From assembly GCA_964652645.1 (NCBI GenBank), contig CAZZCS010000003.1, positions 1-61,622 of the forward strand: a stretch of 61,622 bases of DNA, in the 5' to 3' direction. Source of the DNA: CAZZCS01 sp964652645 (GTDB taxonomy: Bacteria > Cloacimonadota > Cloacimonadia > Cloacimonadales > Cloacimonadaceae). Below the pieces are notes generated by a model. It did not search any database. It had not been told where the DNA came from and saw only the letters and a list, made by a program, of their open reading frames with translations. Positions 1-8,700 of this stretch are shown here, piece after piece (within the stretch, counting starts at the first letter, position 1; every line of letters begins with the position of its first letter). The translations under genes and the position numbers were made by a program.

Positions 1-1402
1 GGTTCCTGAAAGCAAAGAAAACACCACTATCAATGTCTTATCCCAGTGGATCAATGTCGATCCTCTGCCTGCGATGAACCCAGTACCAGGTAACGGTGAA
101 ACCATTCAAAGAGCTTGGAATGCTGGTGAGCTTCCCGAAGTTCTTACATGGGAACCAGATCCTATGGGTCCAGCTCCTCAGGGTTACAAAATTGCATGGA
201 ATGGTGGCGAGCTTACAGATATCGGCTCAGTTACCACATGGACCACACCAGCTCTTGGTGCGGGTGCATATACCTGGCAGGTAGTTCCCTATATCAACGA
301 ACCTGTTGGCAAATCTATGGTCAAAACTACTCTCAGATCAGTTGCTCCTAGCCGTTCTTCAATCAAAGACATGGCCAAAGGTGATGCTGCTGAGTGTCCA
401 GTATGGGGCTTCACTGTTGCCTATGATACAGCACCTGTAATCATTCCTCCAGATGCTCCGACTACTGTTGTGACTCCTGGCGGTTCGGTTGAAGTAACCT
501 CAGATGTACAGCTGGTCGTTGATGAAACAGTAGACGTAACTGCTCCTGTGATCGTAGTCCTTCCGAACTACAACAACCTTGTGAACCCGATCGTTATCGG
601 CTTTACAGGTAATGGTATCGCCACCATCGAAATCGAAGTTGGCGCTGGTGTATGGTTCCCCATGGCTTATTATGGTGGCCAATGGCACCAGGGTACTCCA
701 TGGCCAATGAACGGTCCCGGAAGTGTCTTCTTTACAGGCGTGGATTTCGATGCTAAGGGTGATGTGATCATCCTGATCTCCGAAAACACAGATCCTACTC
801 TGCCAGTTGAGCTGAGCAGCTTTGATGCGGTTCTTACAGCGCAAAACTTCGTAGCTCTTACCTGGACTTCAGAATCTGAGACCGAAATGCTCGGCTATCG
901 CGTGTATCGTTCAGAAACTGCAGATGTAAATGCTTCTCTGATGATCACTCCTACCATGATCCCAGCTACTAATACCTCAACTACCCAGACTTACAAAGTA
1001 GAAGACCATGAAGTATATGTAAACAATACATACTACTACTGGTTGGAAAGTGTGGATTATGGCACCAGCCACTTCCACGGCCCAGTAAGTGTAACCATTA
1101 CAGGAACAGATACACCTCAGCTTCCTATCAGCACAGTAATGGGCAATGTATATCCCAATCCTTTCAGAATGGGTAACAATGCCAATATCGACGTGTCTGT
1201 AAAAGCAGGTGAAACTGCCAGTGTAACCGTTTACAACATCCTTGGTCAGGCTGTGAAAACCTTCAAAGTAACTGAAGGTGCTCACAAACTGCAATGGAAT
1301 GGTCGTGACAGCAAGGGCAACCTTTGCGGTAGCGGTATCTACTTCTACAAACTAAGCTCACCATCCATGAACCAAACCAAGAAGATGGTCATAATCAAAT
1401 AG
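1..1402 (+). CDS. T9SS-sorted surface protein, 3' fragment
   Basis: The reading frame is open from base 2, so the gene begins outside the window; the first in-window ATG (74) is internal. The visible part is about 466 residues. The middle has a fibronectin-III-like segment beginning near base 800 (LPVELSSFDAVL, then LTWTSESETEMLGYRVYRSE), a layout common in Bacteroidota and Cloacimonadota surface proteins. The end is a type A T9SS sorting domain: VYPNPF near base 1149, a VYNILGQ strand, WNGRDSKGN, GIYFYKL, and the basic terminus KKMVIIK. The product is therefore predicted to cross the outer membrane through the type IX translocon and stay on the surface or be released. The N-terminal domain that would give its activity is not visible, so no enzymatic role is assigned. 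A good terminator follows at 1432-1462. Confidence 0.85.
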   Translation, partial: VPESKENTTINVLSQWINVDPLPAMNPVPGNGETIQRAWNAGELPEVLTWEPDPMGPAPQGYKIAWNGGELTDIGSVTTWTTPALGAGAYTWQVVPYINEPVGKSMVKTTLRSVAPSRSSIKDMAKGDAAECPVWGFTVAYDTAPVIIPPDAPTTVVTPGGSVEVTSDVQLVVDETVDVTAPVIVVLPNYNNLVNPIVIGFTGNGIATIEIEVGAGVWFPMAYYGGQWHQGTPWPMNGPGSVFFTGVDFDAKGDVIILISENTDPTLPVELSSFDAVLTAQNFVALTWTSESETEMLGYRVYRSETADVNASLMITPTMIPATNTSTTQTYKVEDHEVYVNNTYYYWLESVDYGTSHFHGPVSVTITGTDTPQLPISTVMGNVYPNPFRMGNNANIDVSVKAGETASVTVYNILGQAVKTFKVTEGAHKLQWNGRDSKGNLCGSGIYFYKLSSPSMNQTKKMVIIK

Positions 1403-1431
1403 TTAAACGTTCCATACGTTGAACGATATCA

Positions 1432-1462
1432 AACCCTCAGGCTCTGGCTTGAGGGTTTTTCT
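1432..1462 (+). terminator. Rho-independent terminator after the sorting-domain gene
   Basis: A perfect 8-bp stem, AACCCTCA (1432-1439) with TGAGGGTT (1450-1457), a 10-nt loop, and a run of T residues immediately after it. It lies 30 nt after the stop codon. Confidence 0.85.
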
Positions 1463-1482
1463 TTGATTGTAACATTTTCTGC

Positions 1483-1508
1483 TTGACGAAAATGTAGATA
1501 TATACACA
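1483..1508 (+). promoter_or_regulatory. Possible promoter for the comEA-like gene
   Basis: TTGACG at 1483-1488 and TACACA at 1503-1508, separated by 14 nt. Similar TTGACA plus TA-rich pairs with 14-15 nt spacing occur upstream of other genes in this window. Pattern match only. Confidence 0.3.
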
Positions 1509-1606
1509 GATTACCTTGTGCAAGAGAGGCTATATATGAAAGATGCTCATGTCGGGGCCTTTCCTGGATGAATGGCACAATGTAACATTGATGACGAGGT
1601 AAGGGT

Positions 1607-2245
1607 ATGCAAAATCCTTTGGATGATCTTCTGACCCAAGGCGAGCAGAAATTGCTTCTGACTTTCTGTGCAGTCTTTGGCCTGGGGCTGGTGTTGATGA
1701 TGATCGGCTGGACGCCCGCCAGAGCACAGGCCAAGAAAGAATCCAATCTGGTTCTTGAGCAAACGGTCGCAAAAGACCATGTCCTTCAGGTCGATATCCG
1801 GATAGCGACAAAAGGCGAACTGATGCAGCTAAAAAACATCGGTGCCAAGAGGGCAGAGGATATCATCTCTTATAGAGAGAGCAACCCCTTCACCTCTGTG
1901 TACGATCTGAAGCAAGTAAAGGGCATTGGAGATATCACCTTTAACAATCTGCTGCCGCATTTGCTCGTCTTTGGAGAAGCTGATACACCCCTGAGTCCTT
2001 CTAATCCAAAGTCCGAAATCAGCAGCACCTTCCAGCCCAAACCAGACAAGGATGCCCCGGTAAACCTCAATACAGCTACCCTCAGAGAGCTAATGAGCCT
2101 GGATGGGATCGGAGAAATCAAGGCAAAGGCTATACTCGAATATCGTGACAGCAATGGAAGATTCAATACTATAGATGAAGTCACAAAGGTGAAGGGCATA
2201 GGAGCCAAGACTCTAGAAAAAAATCGCGCCAGGTTGCGTATCTGA
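1607..2245 (+). CDS. comEA: ComEA-like protein, membrane-anchored with two helix-hairpin-helix domains
   Basis: The 212-residue protein has one hydrophobic segment (about residues 17-38, LLLTFCAVFGLGLVLMMIGW) that should anchor it in the inner membrane. Two tandem helix-hairpin-helix DNA-binding repeats follow. The first contains LKNIGAKRAEDIISYRE and VKGIGDITFNNL; the second contains VNLNTATLRELMSLDGIGE and VKGIGAKTLEKN. This is the signature of ComEA, the periplasmic receptor that binds double-stranded DNA during natural transformation. Most ComEA proteins carry one such module, so the duplicated form is slightly unusual but known in related phyla. No other competence gene is adjacent. A GAGG sequence ending 7 nt before the ATG supports the start. 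Confidence 0.8.
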   Translation: MQNPLDDLLTQGEQKLLLTFCAVFGLGLVLMMIGWTPARAQAKKESNLVLEQTVAKDHVLQVDIRIATKGELMQLKNIGAKRAEDIISYRESNPFTSVYDLKQVKGIGDITFNNLLPHLLVFGEADTPLSPSNPKSEISSTFQPKPDKDAPVNLNTATLRELMSLDGIGEIKAKAILEYRDSNGRFNTIDEVTKVKGIGAKTLEKNRARLRI

Positions 2246-2255
2246 GAGTTTTCAT

Positions 2256-2281
2256 TTGACACAAAACCTGGATTTTATAAT
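2256..2281 (+). promoter_or_regulatory. Possible promoter upstream of the 194-aa gene
   Basis: A perfect TTGACA (2256-2261) and a perfect TATAAT (2276-2281) separated by 14 nt, 32 nt before the ATG at 2313. The spacing is shorter than the usual 16-18 nt. Confidence 0.4.
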
Positions 2282-2312
2282 GTGACTGGGTATTATACTA
2301 TATGGAGAAAAG

Positions 2313-2897
2313 ATGAAATCTAACCCTAATGGACGCAGTTGGAACCCGACGATCACGCTTGCGAAGCTATTTGAAGAGCAGAACCAGTTTTTTGATGCCC
2401 TGGCTGCCTACGAAATGATCGATCAGCATGATTCTTCAGCCCAGATCCGTGAAAAGATAGAGTCGCTGCATATGCGCATTCTTACGGATCCGACCGCGAA
2501 ATACGATCCCAGGATAGAGAAGCTGTTTTCTCCTGAAGAGCTTGCATATCTCAAGATTATCAATCATTCGGCCTTTTTGAACCTCAACGAGGTAGCCGAG
2601 CGGATCTCCGAGGGATTCCCTGATGCAGAAAGCTTCCTGGATGCAATAGATGCAAGTGAATTCAACGAGAGTCTGGACGATGCTCAAGAGCTCAGCAGCA
2701 TTCTGCAAGAGATTGAAGAGCAAGCCCTGCTCACCAATGCCAATGTCTCCGAGCAGATTGAGGAACACACTCTCACAGATTTTATCATAGCTCTTCTTTC
2801 CCGCTATGCCAAAGATACCCCTCTTACTCAGATCAGCTTTTCAGATCTGATCGGGATCTTTGTCTCCATGCACCATCGCAATTCTAAAGAGACTTAA
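2313..2897 (+). CDS. Unknown alpha-helical protein, 194 aa
   Basis: I do not recognise this family. The N-terminal 50 residues (TITLAKLFEEQNQFFDALAA and onward) look like a single TPR-type helix pair. The rest is acidic and helical, with many Glu and Asp residues and no signal peptide or membrane segment, so a cytoplasmic protein is likely. GGAGAAAAG just before the ATG is a plausible ribosome-binding site. The stop overlaps the next ATG as TAATG, so translation is probably coupled to the 54-aa protein and rsmD. It could be a scaffold or adaptor, but nothing in the sequence sets its function. Confidence 0.6.
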   Translation: MKSNPNGRSWNPTITLAKLFEEQNQFFDALAAYEMIDQHDSSAQIREKIESLHMRILTDPTAKYDPRIEKLFSPEELAYLKIINHSAFLNLNEVAERISEGFPDAESFLDAIDASEFNESLDDAQELSSILQEIEEQALLTNANVSEQIEEHTLTDFIIALLSRYAKDTPLTQISFSDLIGIFVSMHHRNSKET

Positions 2898-3061
2898 TGC
2901 GAAAACCGGCTGATTTTACCCCCAATAAGCGCTGTCTGCAGTGTGCGCGAAACTGTAAGCAATCCTCAAATCTCGAGCTGGTCTACTGCCCAAGGTTTGA
3001 GCAAAAGGCAGAGCAATTGGAGATCCCCCTGGGCAGGCTGAGAAAGCCCAAAAAGAAGTAA
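2897..3061 (+). CDS. Small Cys-rich protein, 54 aa
   Basis: This short frame runs from an ATG that overlaps the previous stop (TAATG) to a stop that overlaps the rsmD ATG (again TAATG). Such double coupling is good evidence that it is translated. The product contains C-x2-C-x3-C (CLQCARNC, Cys 13, 16 and 20) and a fourth Cys at 31 (YCPRF), enough for one zinc-binding site, and ends in a Lys/Arg-rich tail (GRLRKPKKK). It resembles small zinc-ribbon-like proteins. The exact role is unknown; its place between a helical protein and an rRNA methyltransferase suggests an RNA- or ribosome-related job, but that is inference. Confidence 0.6.
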   Translation: MRKPADFTPNKRCLQCARNCKQSSNLELVYCPRFEQKAEQLEIPLGRLRKPKKK

Positions 3062-3609
3062 TGCGGATTATTACCGGCAAGTTCAAGGGCCGCCCCCTGG
3101 CCACTGTAGATGGCAGAACCACCCGCCCTACCACAGACTACAATCGTGAATTGATCTTCTCCGTTTATTCGGACTACAAAGCCAGTCAAGTACTTGATCT
3201 GTATGCAGGTACGGGCTCTTTTGGGCTGGAAGCTTTATCTCGAGGAGCAGCTTATGTGGACTTTGTGGAATTTGCCTCCAAAGCAATCGGGGTACTGCTC
3301 AAAAACGTAAATACCCTGGGTTGTGCAGACGACTGTCATGTCCATAGACGCAGAGCGGAGCAGTATGTAAAAGACTGTTCCAAACGCTACGACGTGATCT
3401 TTCTGGATCCACCTTACAATAGAGACCTGGTCAATCCTACCTTGAGACTCATCTTTGAGAAGGGTATTTTGAATCCTGAGGGAATTGTTATAGTCGAGCA
3501 CTCGCGTCATGAACCAATAGCAGAAGAGTTCTCAGACCAGATCATAAAAGAAAAGAAAGGCAAGATCACAAGTTTTACTCTCCTCTCATATAACCCTCAA
3601 GACAATTGA
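3061..3609 (+). CDS. rsmD: 16S rRNA (guanine(966)-N2)-methyltransferase
   Basis: The 182-residue protein is of normal length for RsmD, which methylates G966 of 16S rRNA in the 30S subunit using S-adenosylmethionine. The N-terminus MRIITGKFKGRPL and the segment TRPTTDYNRELIFSV are typical of the family. The SAM-binding motif is VLDLYAGTGSFGLEALSRGA and the catalytic motif is the DPPY of FLDPPYN. The start codon overlaps the stop of the 54-aa protein, so it should be the last gene of a coupled group that begins at 2313. Confidence 0.93.
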   Translation: MRIITGKFKGRPLATVDGRTTRPTTDYNRELIFSVYSDYKASQVLDLYAGTGSFGLEALSRGAAYVDFVEFASKAIGVLLKNVNTLGCADDCHVHRRRAEQYVKDCSKRYDVIFLDPPYNRDLVNPTLRLIFEKGILNPEGIVIVEHSRHEPIAEEFSDQIIKEKKGKITSFTLLSYNPQDN

Positions 3610-3683
3610 CTCCGCCCCAAGTCCCGATTATCCACGGTCTATAGACAGAACTGGCACTATCCCCATCAGTTATAGCGCACATA

Positions 3684-3710
3684 AAAAGAACCCCATCCGT
3701 AGATGGGGTT
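3684..3710 (-). terminator. Terminator of the minus-strand barrel gene
   Basis: A 9-bp stem AACCCCATC/GATGGGGTT (3689-3697 and 3702-3710) with a 4-nt loop. Read on the minus strand it is followed by TTCTTTTTATG, so it ends transcription of the gene at 3733-5274. Confidence 0.8.
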
Positions 3711-3732
3711 ACAAAACAACAGGATTAGAAGT

Positions 3733-5274
3733 TTAGAATTTAAACTCTACCCCGAAGGTCATCGAAGTAACAGTTTCGTCTGTTCCTTCAATCTTTCCGT
3801 CTCCATTGAGATCAATGTAGCGCTCGGTGTATCTTCCTACCAGGAAAGTAGTATCCGAAAGACCGTAGGACAGAGTTCCGACGATGTTTGCCGATGGGCT
3901 CTTGATCTGGTTCAAGGCAATGTGTTTGACGTTTGTCTGTGAATAAGAAATCGAGGCTTCTCTGAGCTTGGGAACGAGGCTGGGATCAATCCCAAAGGTT
4001 CCCCAGATCGATTTACCTGTCACTACATCCTCGCCATACATATCTTGATAGGCAATACTCAGGATGGCAACGTTAAAGAGGTTTGCCCCCAGCTTTCCAT
4101 ACCAACCCAGTGATGCTTTGGCGTTGTTCAGAGTCTCGTCTTTGGTTACTACTTGATACACGGTATGTCCGTCGCTTGGATCTGTGTATGAGACTACGAA
4201 GGCGCGTTGCTCGTCATAGAGCTTGTCGAAAAAACCAGGAACGAATTTATCCCCAAAGCGGCGGAATTCAAGATTTGCATCAAAGACCAGGAACTTTGCC
4301 CCAAAACCTGGGAAGATAAAGCCTGTTCCATAATCCTTGATGGTGGCAAGCTCGGCATAATGTGCCAGTTTGAAGTAGTCATAATCGATCAGAGGAAGTT
4401 CATAATCCATGCTATAAATCCAAACTTCCTTATCTTTGCCCATGGGAATTGGCTCATTTCGGATAACGTTCATGTCCAAATCCCATCCTAATTGATCGGC
4501 AATTGCGCCGATTCCGGGATACACCTCTTCTACATAGGGGTTCACGCTGGGATGATCGATATTTCCTGTTCCGTTGATATCGATATCCTGAGAGTCCGGG
4601 ATGCCGTCTCCATCGGTATCGAGCCACACGCTCTCATAAATATCGGGGAAACCATCACCATTCTTATCGTCGAATCTAGCGTATTGATTGCGATCGACAC
4701 CGACGTTTACACCGACTTTGAGGTTGCTAAAAATGGGGATATCAAGGACTTTAAGGGGCTTCACAAAGACTCTTCCGCCCAAAATCTCGTTCTTTTCTAC
4801 GCTGTGAGAATAGGCTTCAAATCCCAGGCCGGAGATGGGAGTATTGGCACCAACGTATCCGCCAAAGTTCCTCTTTAGGGGGTATTGCAGCATATTGGAG
4901 TATCCATTGAAGATCAGACCATGCCCCAGAGTATAATCTGAAATACTACCAATTTTGAAATAGAAAGGATCCCGTCTTTGCGCAAAGCGGATATAGAGTA
5001 ACTTGTGCAAGTAGTCTTCTGCTTCGTCCCAGTCCTCTTCCCGGATATTGCCGTCACTATCAATCAAGAGATCGATATCCAGGCCAAATCCAAACTTCCA
5101 GATGGAAATCTCAGGCATCAGGCGAATCTGTGAGTAGGTCTGGTCACCAATGGTAATTGAACCTACAACGCCGGACATTCCATAACTTGTCCCCTCATCT
5201 TCGTTTTGCTCACCACTTTGAGCAAAGAGAAAAAGAGGCAATAATATTAAGACCAACAATATGCTTTTTTTCAT
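3733..5274 (-). CDS. Outer-membrane beta-barrel protein with acidic calcium-binding-like repeats
   Basis: The best start is the ATG at 5274 (MKKSILLVLILLPLFLFAQ), which has GAGGAG eight bases upstream and gives a standard signal peptide; the frame upstream of it adds ten unlikely residues. The mature part, about 495 residues, alternates short aromatic strands typical of an outer-membrane barrel and ends in VTSMTFGVEFKF, with the terminal Phe used for barrel insertion. Around residues 200-240 there are Asp-rich repeats (DKNGDGFPD, DTDGDGIPDSQDID) like thrombospondin type-3 or dockerin calcium loops, and another near the end (DLNGDGKIEGTDE). I cannot name a substrate. It could be a porin-like protein or a surface component; it has no sorting domain. 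Confidence 0.7.
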   Translation of the reverse strand: MKKSILLVLILLPLFLFAQSGEQNEDEGTSYGMSGVVGSITIGDQTYSQIRLMPEISIWKFGFGLDIDLLIDSDGNIREEDWDEAEDYLHKLLYIRFAQRRDPFYFKIGSISDYTLGHGLIFNGYSNMLQYPLKRNFGGYVGANTPISGLGFEAYSHSVEKNEILGGRVFVKPLKVLDIPIFSNLKVGVNVGVDRNQYARFDDKNGDGFPDIYESVWLDTDGDGIPDSQDIDINGTGNIDHPSVNPYVEEVYPGIGAIADQLGWDLDMNVIRNEPIPMGKDKEVWIYSMDYELPLIDYDYFKLAHYAELATIKDYGTGFIFPGFGAKFLVFDANLEFRRFGDKFVPGFFDKLYDEQRAFVVSYTDPSDGHTVYQVVTKDETLNNAKASLGWYGKLGANLFNVAILSIAYQDMYGEDVVTGKSIWGTFGIDPSLVPKLREASISYSQTNVKHIALNQIKSPSANIVGTLSYGLSDTTFLVGRYTERYIDLNGDGKIEGTDETVTSMTFGVEFKF

Positions 5275-5306
5275 TGTAGTCTCCTCATTTAGCATTTGTG
5301 TCATCT

Positions 5307-5332
5307 TAATCAGGTCAAGATCAGATTGTCAA
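5307..5332 (-). promoter_or_regulatory. Possible promoter of the minus-strand barrel gene
   Basis: On the minus strand, TTGACA (5332-5327) and TGATTA (5312-5307) are separated by 14 nt, 33 nt before the ATG at 5274. Same unusual spacing as upstream of 2313 and 18407. Confidence 0.3.
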
Positions 5333-5538
5333 GCGAAATCCGTAAAACATGTATAAAAGACCTTTGAATAATCAGGATTTGAAATGCCGATCATTCAAGC
5401 CTGGTTAAGAGTGTACCCATTCAGCACTGGCACTCAGAGGCTCATCCTTGGGATACCAAAAACCCTTGTTTGGATAGGGAATCGTCCTTTGACCTGCTTC
5501 TCTTAAAACCACTATAACCCTACACCCCTTACCCTTTG

Positions 5539-5620
5539 CCTCGTCTTAGCCTCAAGATCGCCTCGAGATCGCCTCGAGCACTCGAGGCGATCTCGAGGGG
5601 AACTCTAGGGGAAACTGAGG
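5539..5620. repeat. Mirrored 11-bp-phased repeat element with perfect 18-bp palindrome core
   Basis: CCTC occurs at 5539, 5550, 5561 and 5572, exactly 11 bp apart. Its mirror image (GAGG, once TAGG) ends at 5587, 5598, 5609 and 5620, again exactly 11 bp apart. The start of each left unit and the end of its right partner always sum to 11159, so all four pairs share one dyad centre. The inner two pairs form a perfect 18-bp inverted repeat (5561-5578 and 5581-5598) with a 2-nt centre; the outer units pair imperfectly. It lies in the 480-bp non-coding space between the barrel gene start and the terminator of the C25 peptidase. No coding frame or T-run accompanies it. Confidence 0.85.
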
Positions 5621-5702
5621 CGATGGACTAGGCAGTGTCTTGAGAAGACAGTTGATTGAACGGGGCATGTGGCGGATCTTCATACCCCGATTTCCGGTCA
5701 CA

Positions 5703-5735
5703 ATAAAAAAGAGCCCCGGAAGCTTCCCGGGGCTC
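5703..5735 (-). terminator. Terminator of the first C25 peptidase gene
   Basis: A 9-bp GC-rich stem (5711-5719 with 5727-5735) and a 7-nt loop. On the minus strand it is followed directly by TTTTTT. Confidence 0.9.
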
Positions 5736-5753
5736 TGATTGAATCAAGATATG

Positions 5754-8700
5754 TTATTTCATCATGACCATTTTCTTGGTCTGACTATATGAACCAGCTC
5801 TCATTCTATAGAAATAGATACCACTGGCTACGTTGCGATTTCGATCGTCTCTGCCATTCCAGGTAATGCTGTGATTTCCTGCGTTTAACTGACCATTGAC
5901 CAGAGTGCGTACTTTTTGACCCAGAACGTTGTAAACGTCTATGCTTACTGGGCCAGAATCCTTTACGCTAAACTGGATGGTAGTAGTAGGATTGAAGGGA
6001 TTGGGATAATTGCCCTTCAATTCTGTGACCACAGGTACCACTTCATTTGGATTGGAGACAGGTGTAGCAGTTGCTGTCAGCTCAATTTCCATCATGCTCA
6101 TGGAGGGGTCATCAGATGTGATTGAGAGGAACTCGGTAAAATCGCCAGCCTGTGAAGGCATAAAGGCGACCATGATCTCGAGCTCTGATTCTGCTGGGAC
6201 TATATAGGACACCACGCTGAGAGGGTTCGATCCGGCAGGGATCAGATAGAAGGGGGCATTCACCTGCATTTCACCGATCATCAAGGCTGTACCAGTATTC
6301 ATGATAGTAAGAGGAACGGCGACAGTTTCGCCCACCAGGAAGGAGCCATAATCTATGTTGTTCAGATCAATGGCAAAACTGGGAGAGCCTTGAACTCCAC
6401 CCACTACTGGGAAGATGATGTTATCAATCCAGGCACAGTCTGAGCCACTGGAGACGATGTTGTCCTTCATGTATTCCCATTTGAAAGTGGTATTGCCGGG
6501 AAGTACGGCAAAGGTCTCTTCGCTCCAGGCGACAGTGCCAGACCATTGGTTCTTGAGCACGTTGTTGATGTAGAATTTCATATAGTCATAATTGGCTTCG
6601 GAGGATACTTTCTTCCAGAACGAGATGTCTCCAGCTTCGGGGACGTTCATGGTCACACTCATCGATGTTGATTGATTGTGAGTGATGGCGAAGCTTTTGG
6701 CACTGTAGTTTCCACTATAGGGAGCAGAATCGTCCAAAGACCAGTTTCCACCCGTGAAAGACCAGGGGTAATTATTGAAGCCGTTCTCAAAATCTTCCAT
6801 CATGAGGCCTACAACTGTGGACGTACTATACATTTCTGCATAGTCTCCAGCAGCCAGGATGAGAGTGATTGGGACGGTCGTTCCAGGAGCAATCTGTGAG
6901 CTGAAGGTAACCTGGTATACTATATCAACTGTTGCACCGTTGGGCAAGGCTGTATAGTTGTTGATGATGGCTTCTGAGATGTGAGGAACATCTTCAATCA
7001 TCAGAACGGCCATGATTTGGTTGGCCTGGGCATGACCGACGTTTTCGATTGGGATAGTAAGGAGAACGGTTTCACCGGCGTCAATTCTTCCATTGCCATC
7101 GCCATCAAGTTCAACAACTTGCAGAGCATTGAAGCTAAAAGCAGGAGCATTGATGGTAAAGCTTCTGGTGTATTCCCACACTTCATCGCCAGAGCTGATC
7201 ATTACACCAACCTGAGCTGAATGTTGATCCGGTACATTGCCAGCTATCTGTATGTCAAATCCGATATCGGTTGTGGCAGTTTGATTTGCAGGGATGTCAC
7301 CAATCGTCTCTTCGAAACTAAGAAGATTGAGGTAAGGATCGCTAGTGCTCAGGAAAACGGTCACTGCATTAGCAGCATCTGATCCTACGTTGTTTACTAC
7401 TATATTGAGGTTTATGGTCTCGCCATATTCGGGGACATTGTTGTTGTCGTCTGTTACCACCATCTGGCCTACTACTACGTAGGGGCCTGTGCTGGGCAAG
7501 ACTTGCACTGTACCCAGATGGGTCTCTTTGTTAAAACCTGTGATTGTAAGTGTCATATCCATTGGCTCTTGTGGAGCCTCGGTGAGGGTGATGTTTGCGA
7601 TCCCGGCAGCATTGGCAATGGCACTACCAAGAAGTACTCCGTTGTGAGACAGGGCAACTCGGTTGTTTGGATCAGTGATCACTTCGAAGTTATTCATACC
7701 GAGGAAGAGAACGGGATTGTAAGTAGCTGTGGCGGCAACCGGATTCTTTGTACGTGCCATCAGAGAGGCATCGCCAAAGATGTGCCAGGTCTTAAACATA
7801 TTGGCACCATCGGTTCCATAAACCTCTACCATCAGAGCAGAGCCGTTGAAGAACAAGCCACCGATGGTGTGCTTCTCTTCGGCTACAAGGAGATCTGTGA
7901 TCTCGTCTTGAGCTCTCATGGGAGAATTCCAGCTCTGGTTGATCGTGGAGGCATAATGTGCTATTGCACCTGTTGGATTACCAGTAGTGTTGTTGGTTGC
8001 CATTAGCCATGCTTCTGCAAAGCAGGTCATGGATACAAAATTACCGCTTACGCAGGCAACAGAGACTATGAAGGGTAACATGTAATCGTTTGTGAGGGCA
8101 TTTACGTTGTTGTTATTAAAACCGGTAGTCACCCATGAGGTGTTTGATCCATGGCCAACGTAATTCACAAAACCCCGACCATTATTGAAATAAGTCGCCA
8201 GTTGAGCAGCGGTGATACCGTTATTCTGGTAAGCTTGATCTACGGTAGTGTATCCATAGTTCAAGAGATCGGTTCGGATCAGTTCCATGTGGACTTGATC
8301 TGATTCTCCCATGTCTCCCTGGCTGCCGCCGCCTTCGTTTGAGGCAATACCAGTAGCGCGTTGGATCCAATCGTTTCCGACCTGGATATCTCTCTCATAA
8401 TGGACAGTACGCAGTACCTGAGTCTGCATATCGGCAACGTTCTGAGCAGAAAATCTACCAATGAAGAGCTCTGGATAGGCGTCGTTCCCAGTAATCAGAG
8501 TGTAGCTGGGGTCTGAACCACCGCCACCAGAGGTGAGGGTCGGAACCTGGGGAGCATCACCAAAGATCTGTACAAAGGTTAGATTCTGGTTCTGGTTGTA
8601 GCGATTTGCGATAAAGGTCTGGATCTGAGAGGCTGTAGGCCCGGCGACCGTCACATCAACGACTTCGACTTCAAAGCCTTTCTGTCTCTTCCAATCTACC

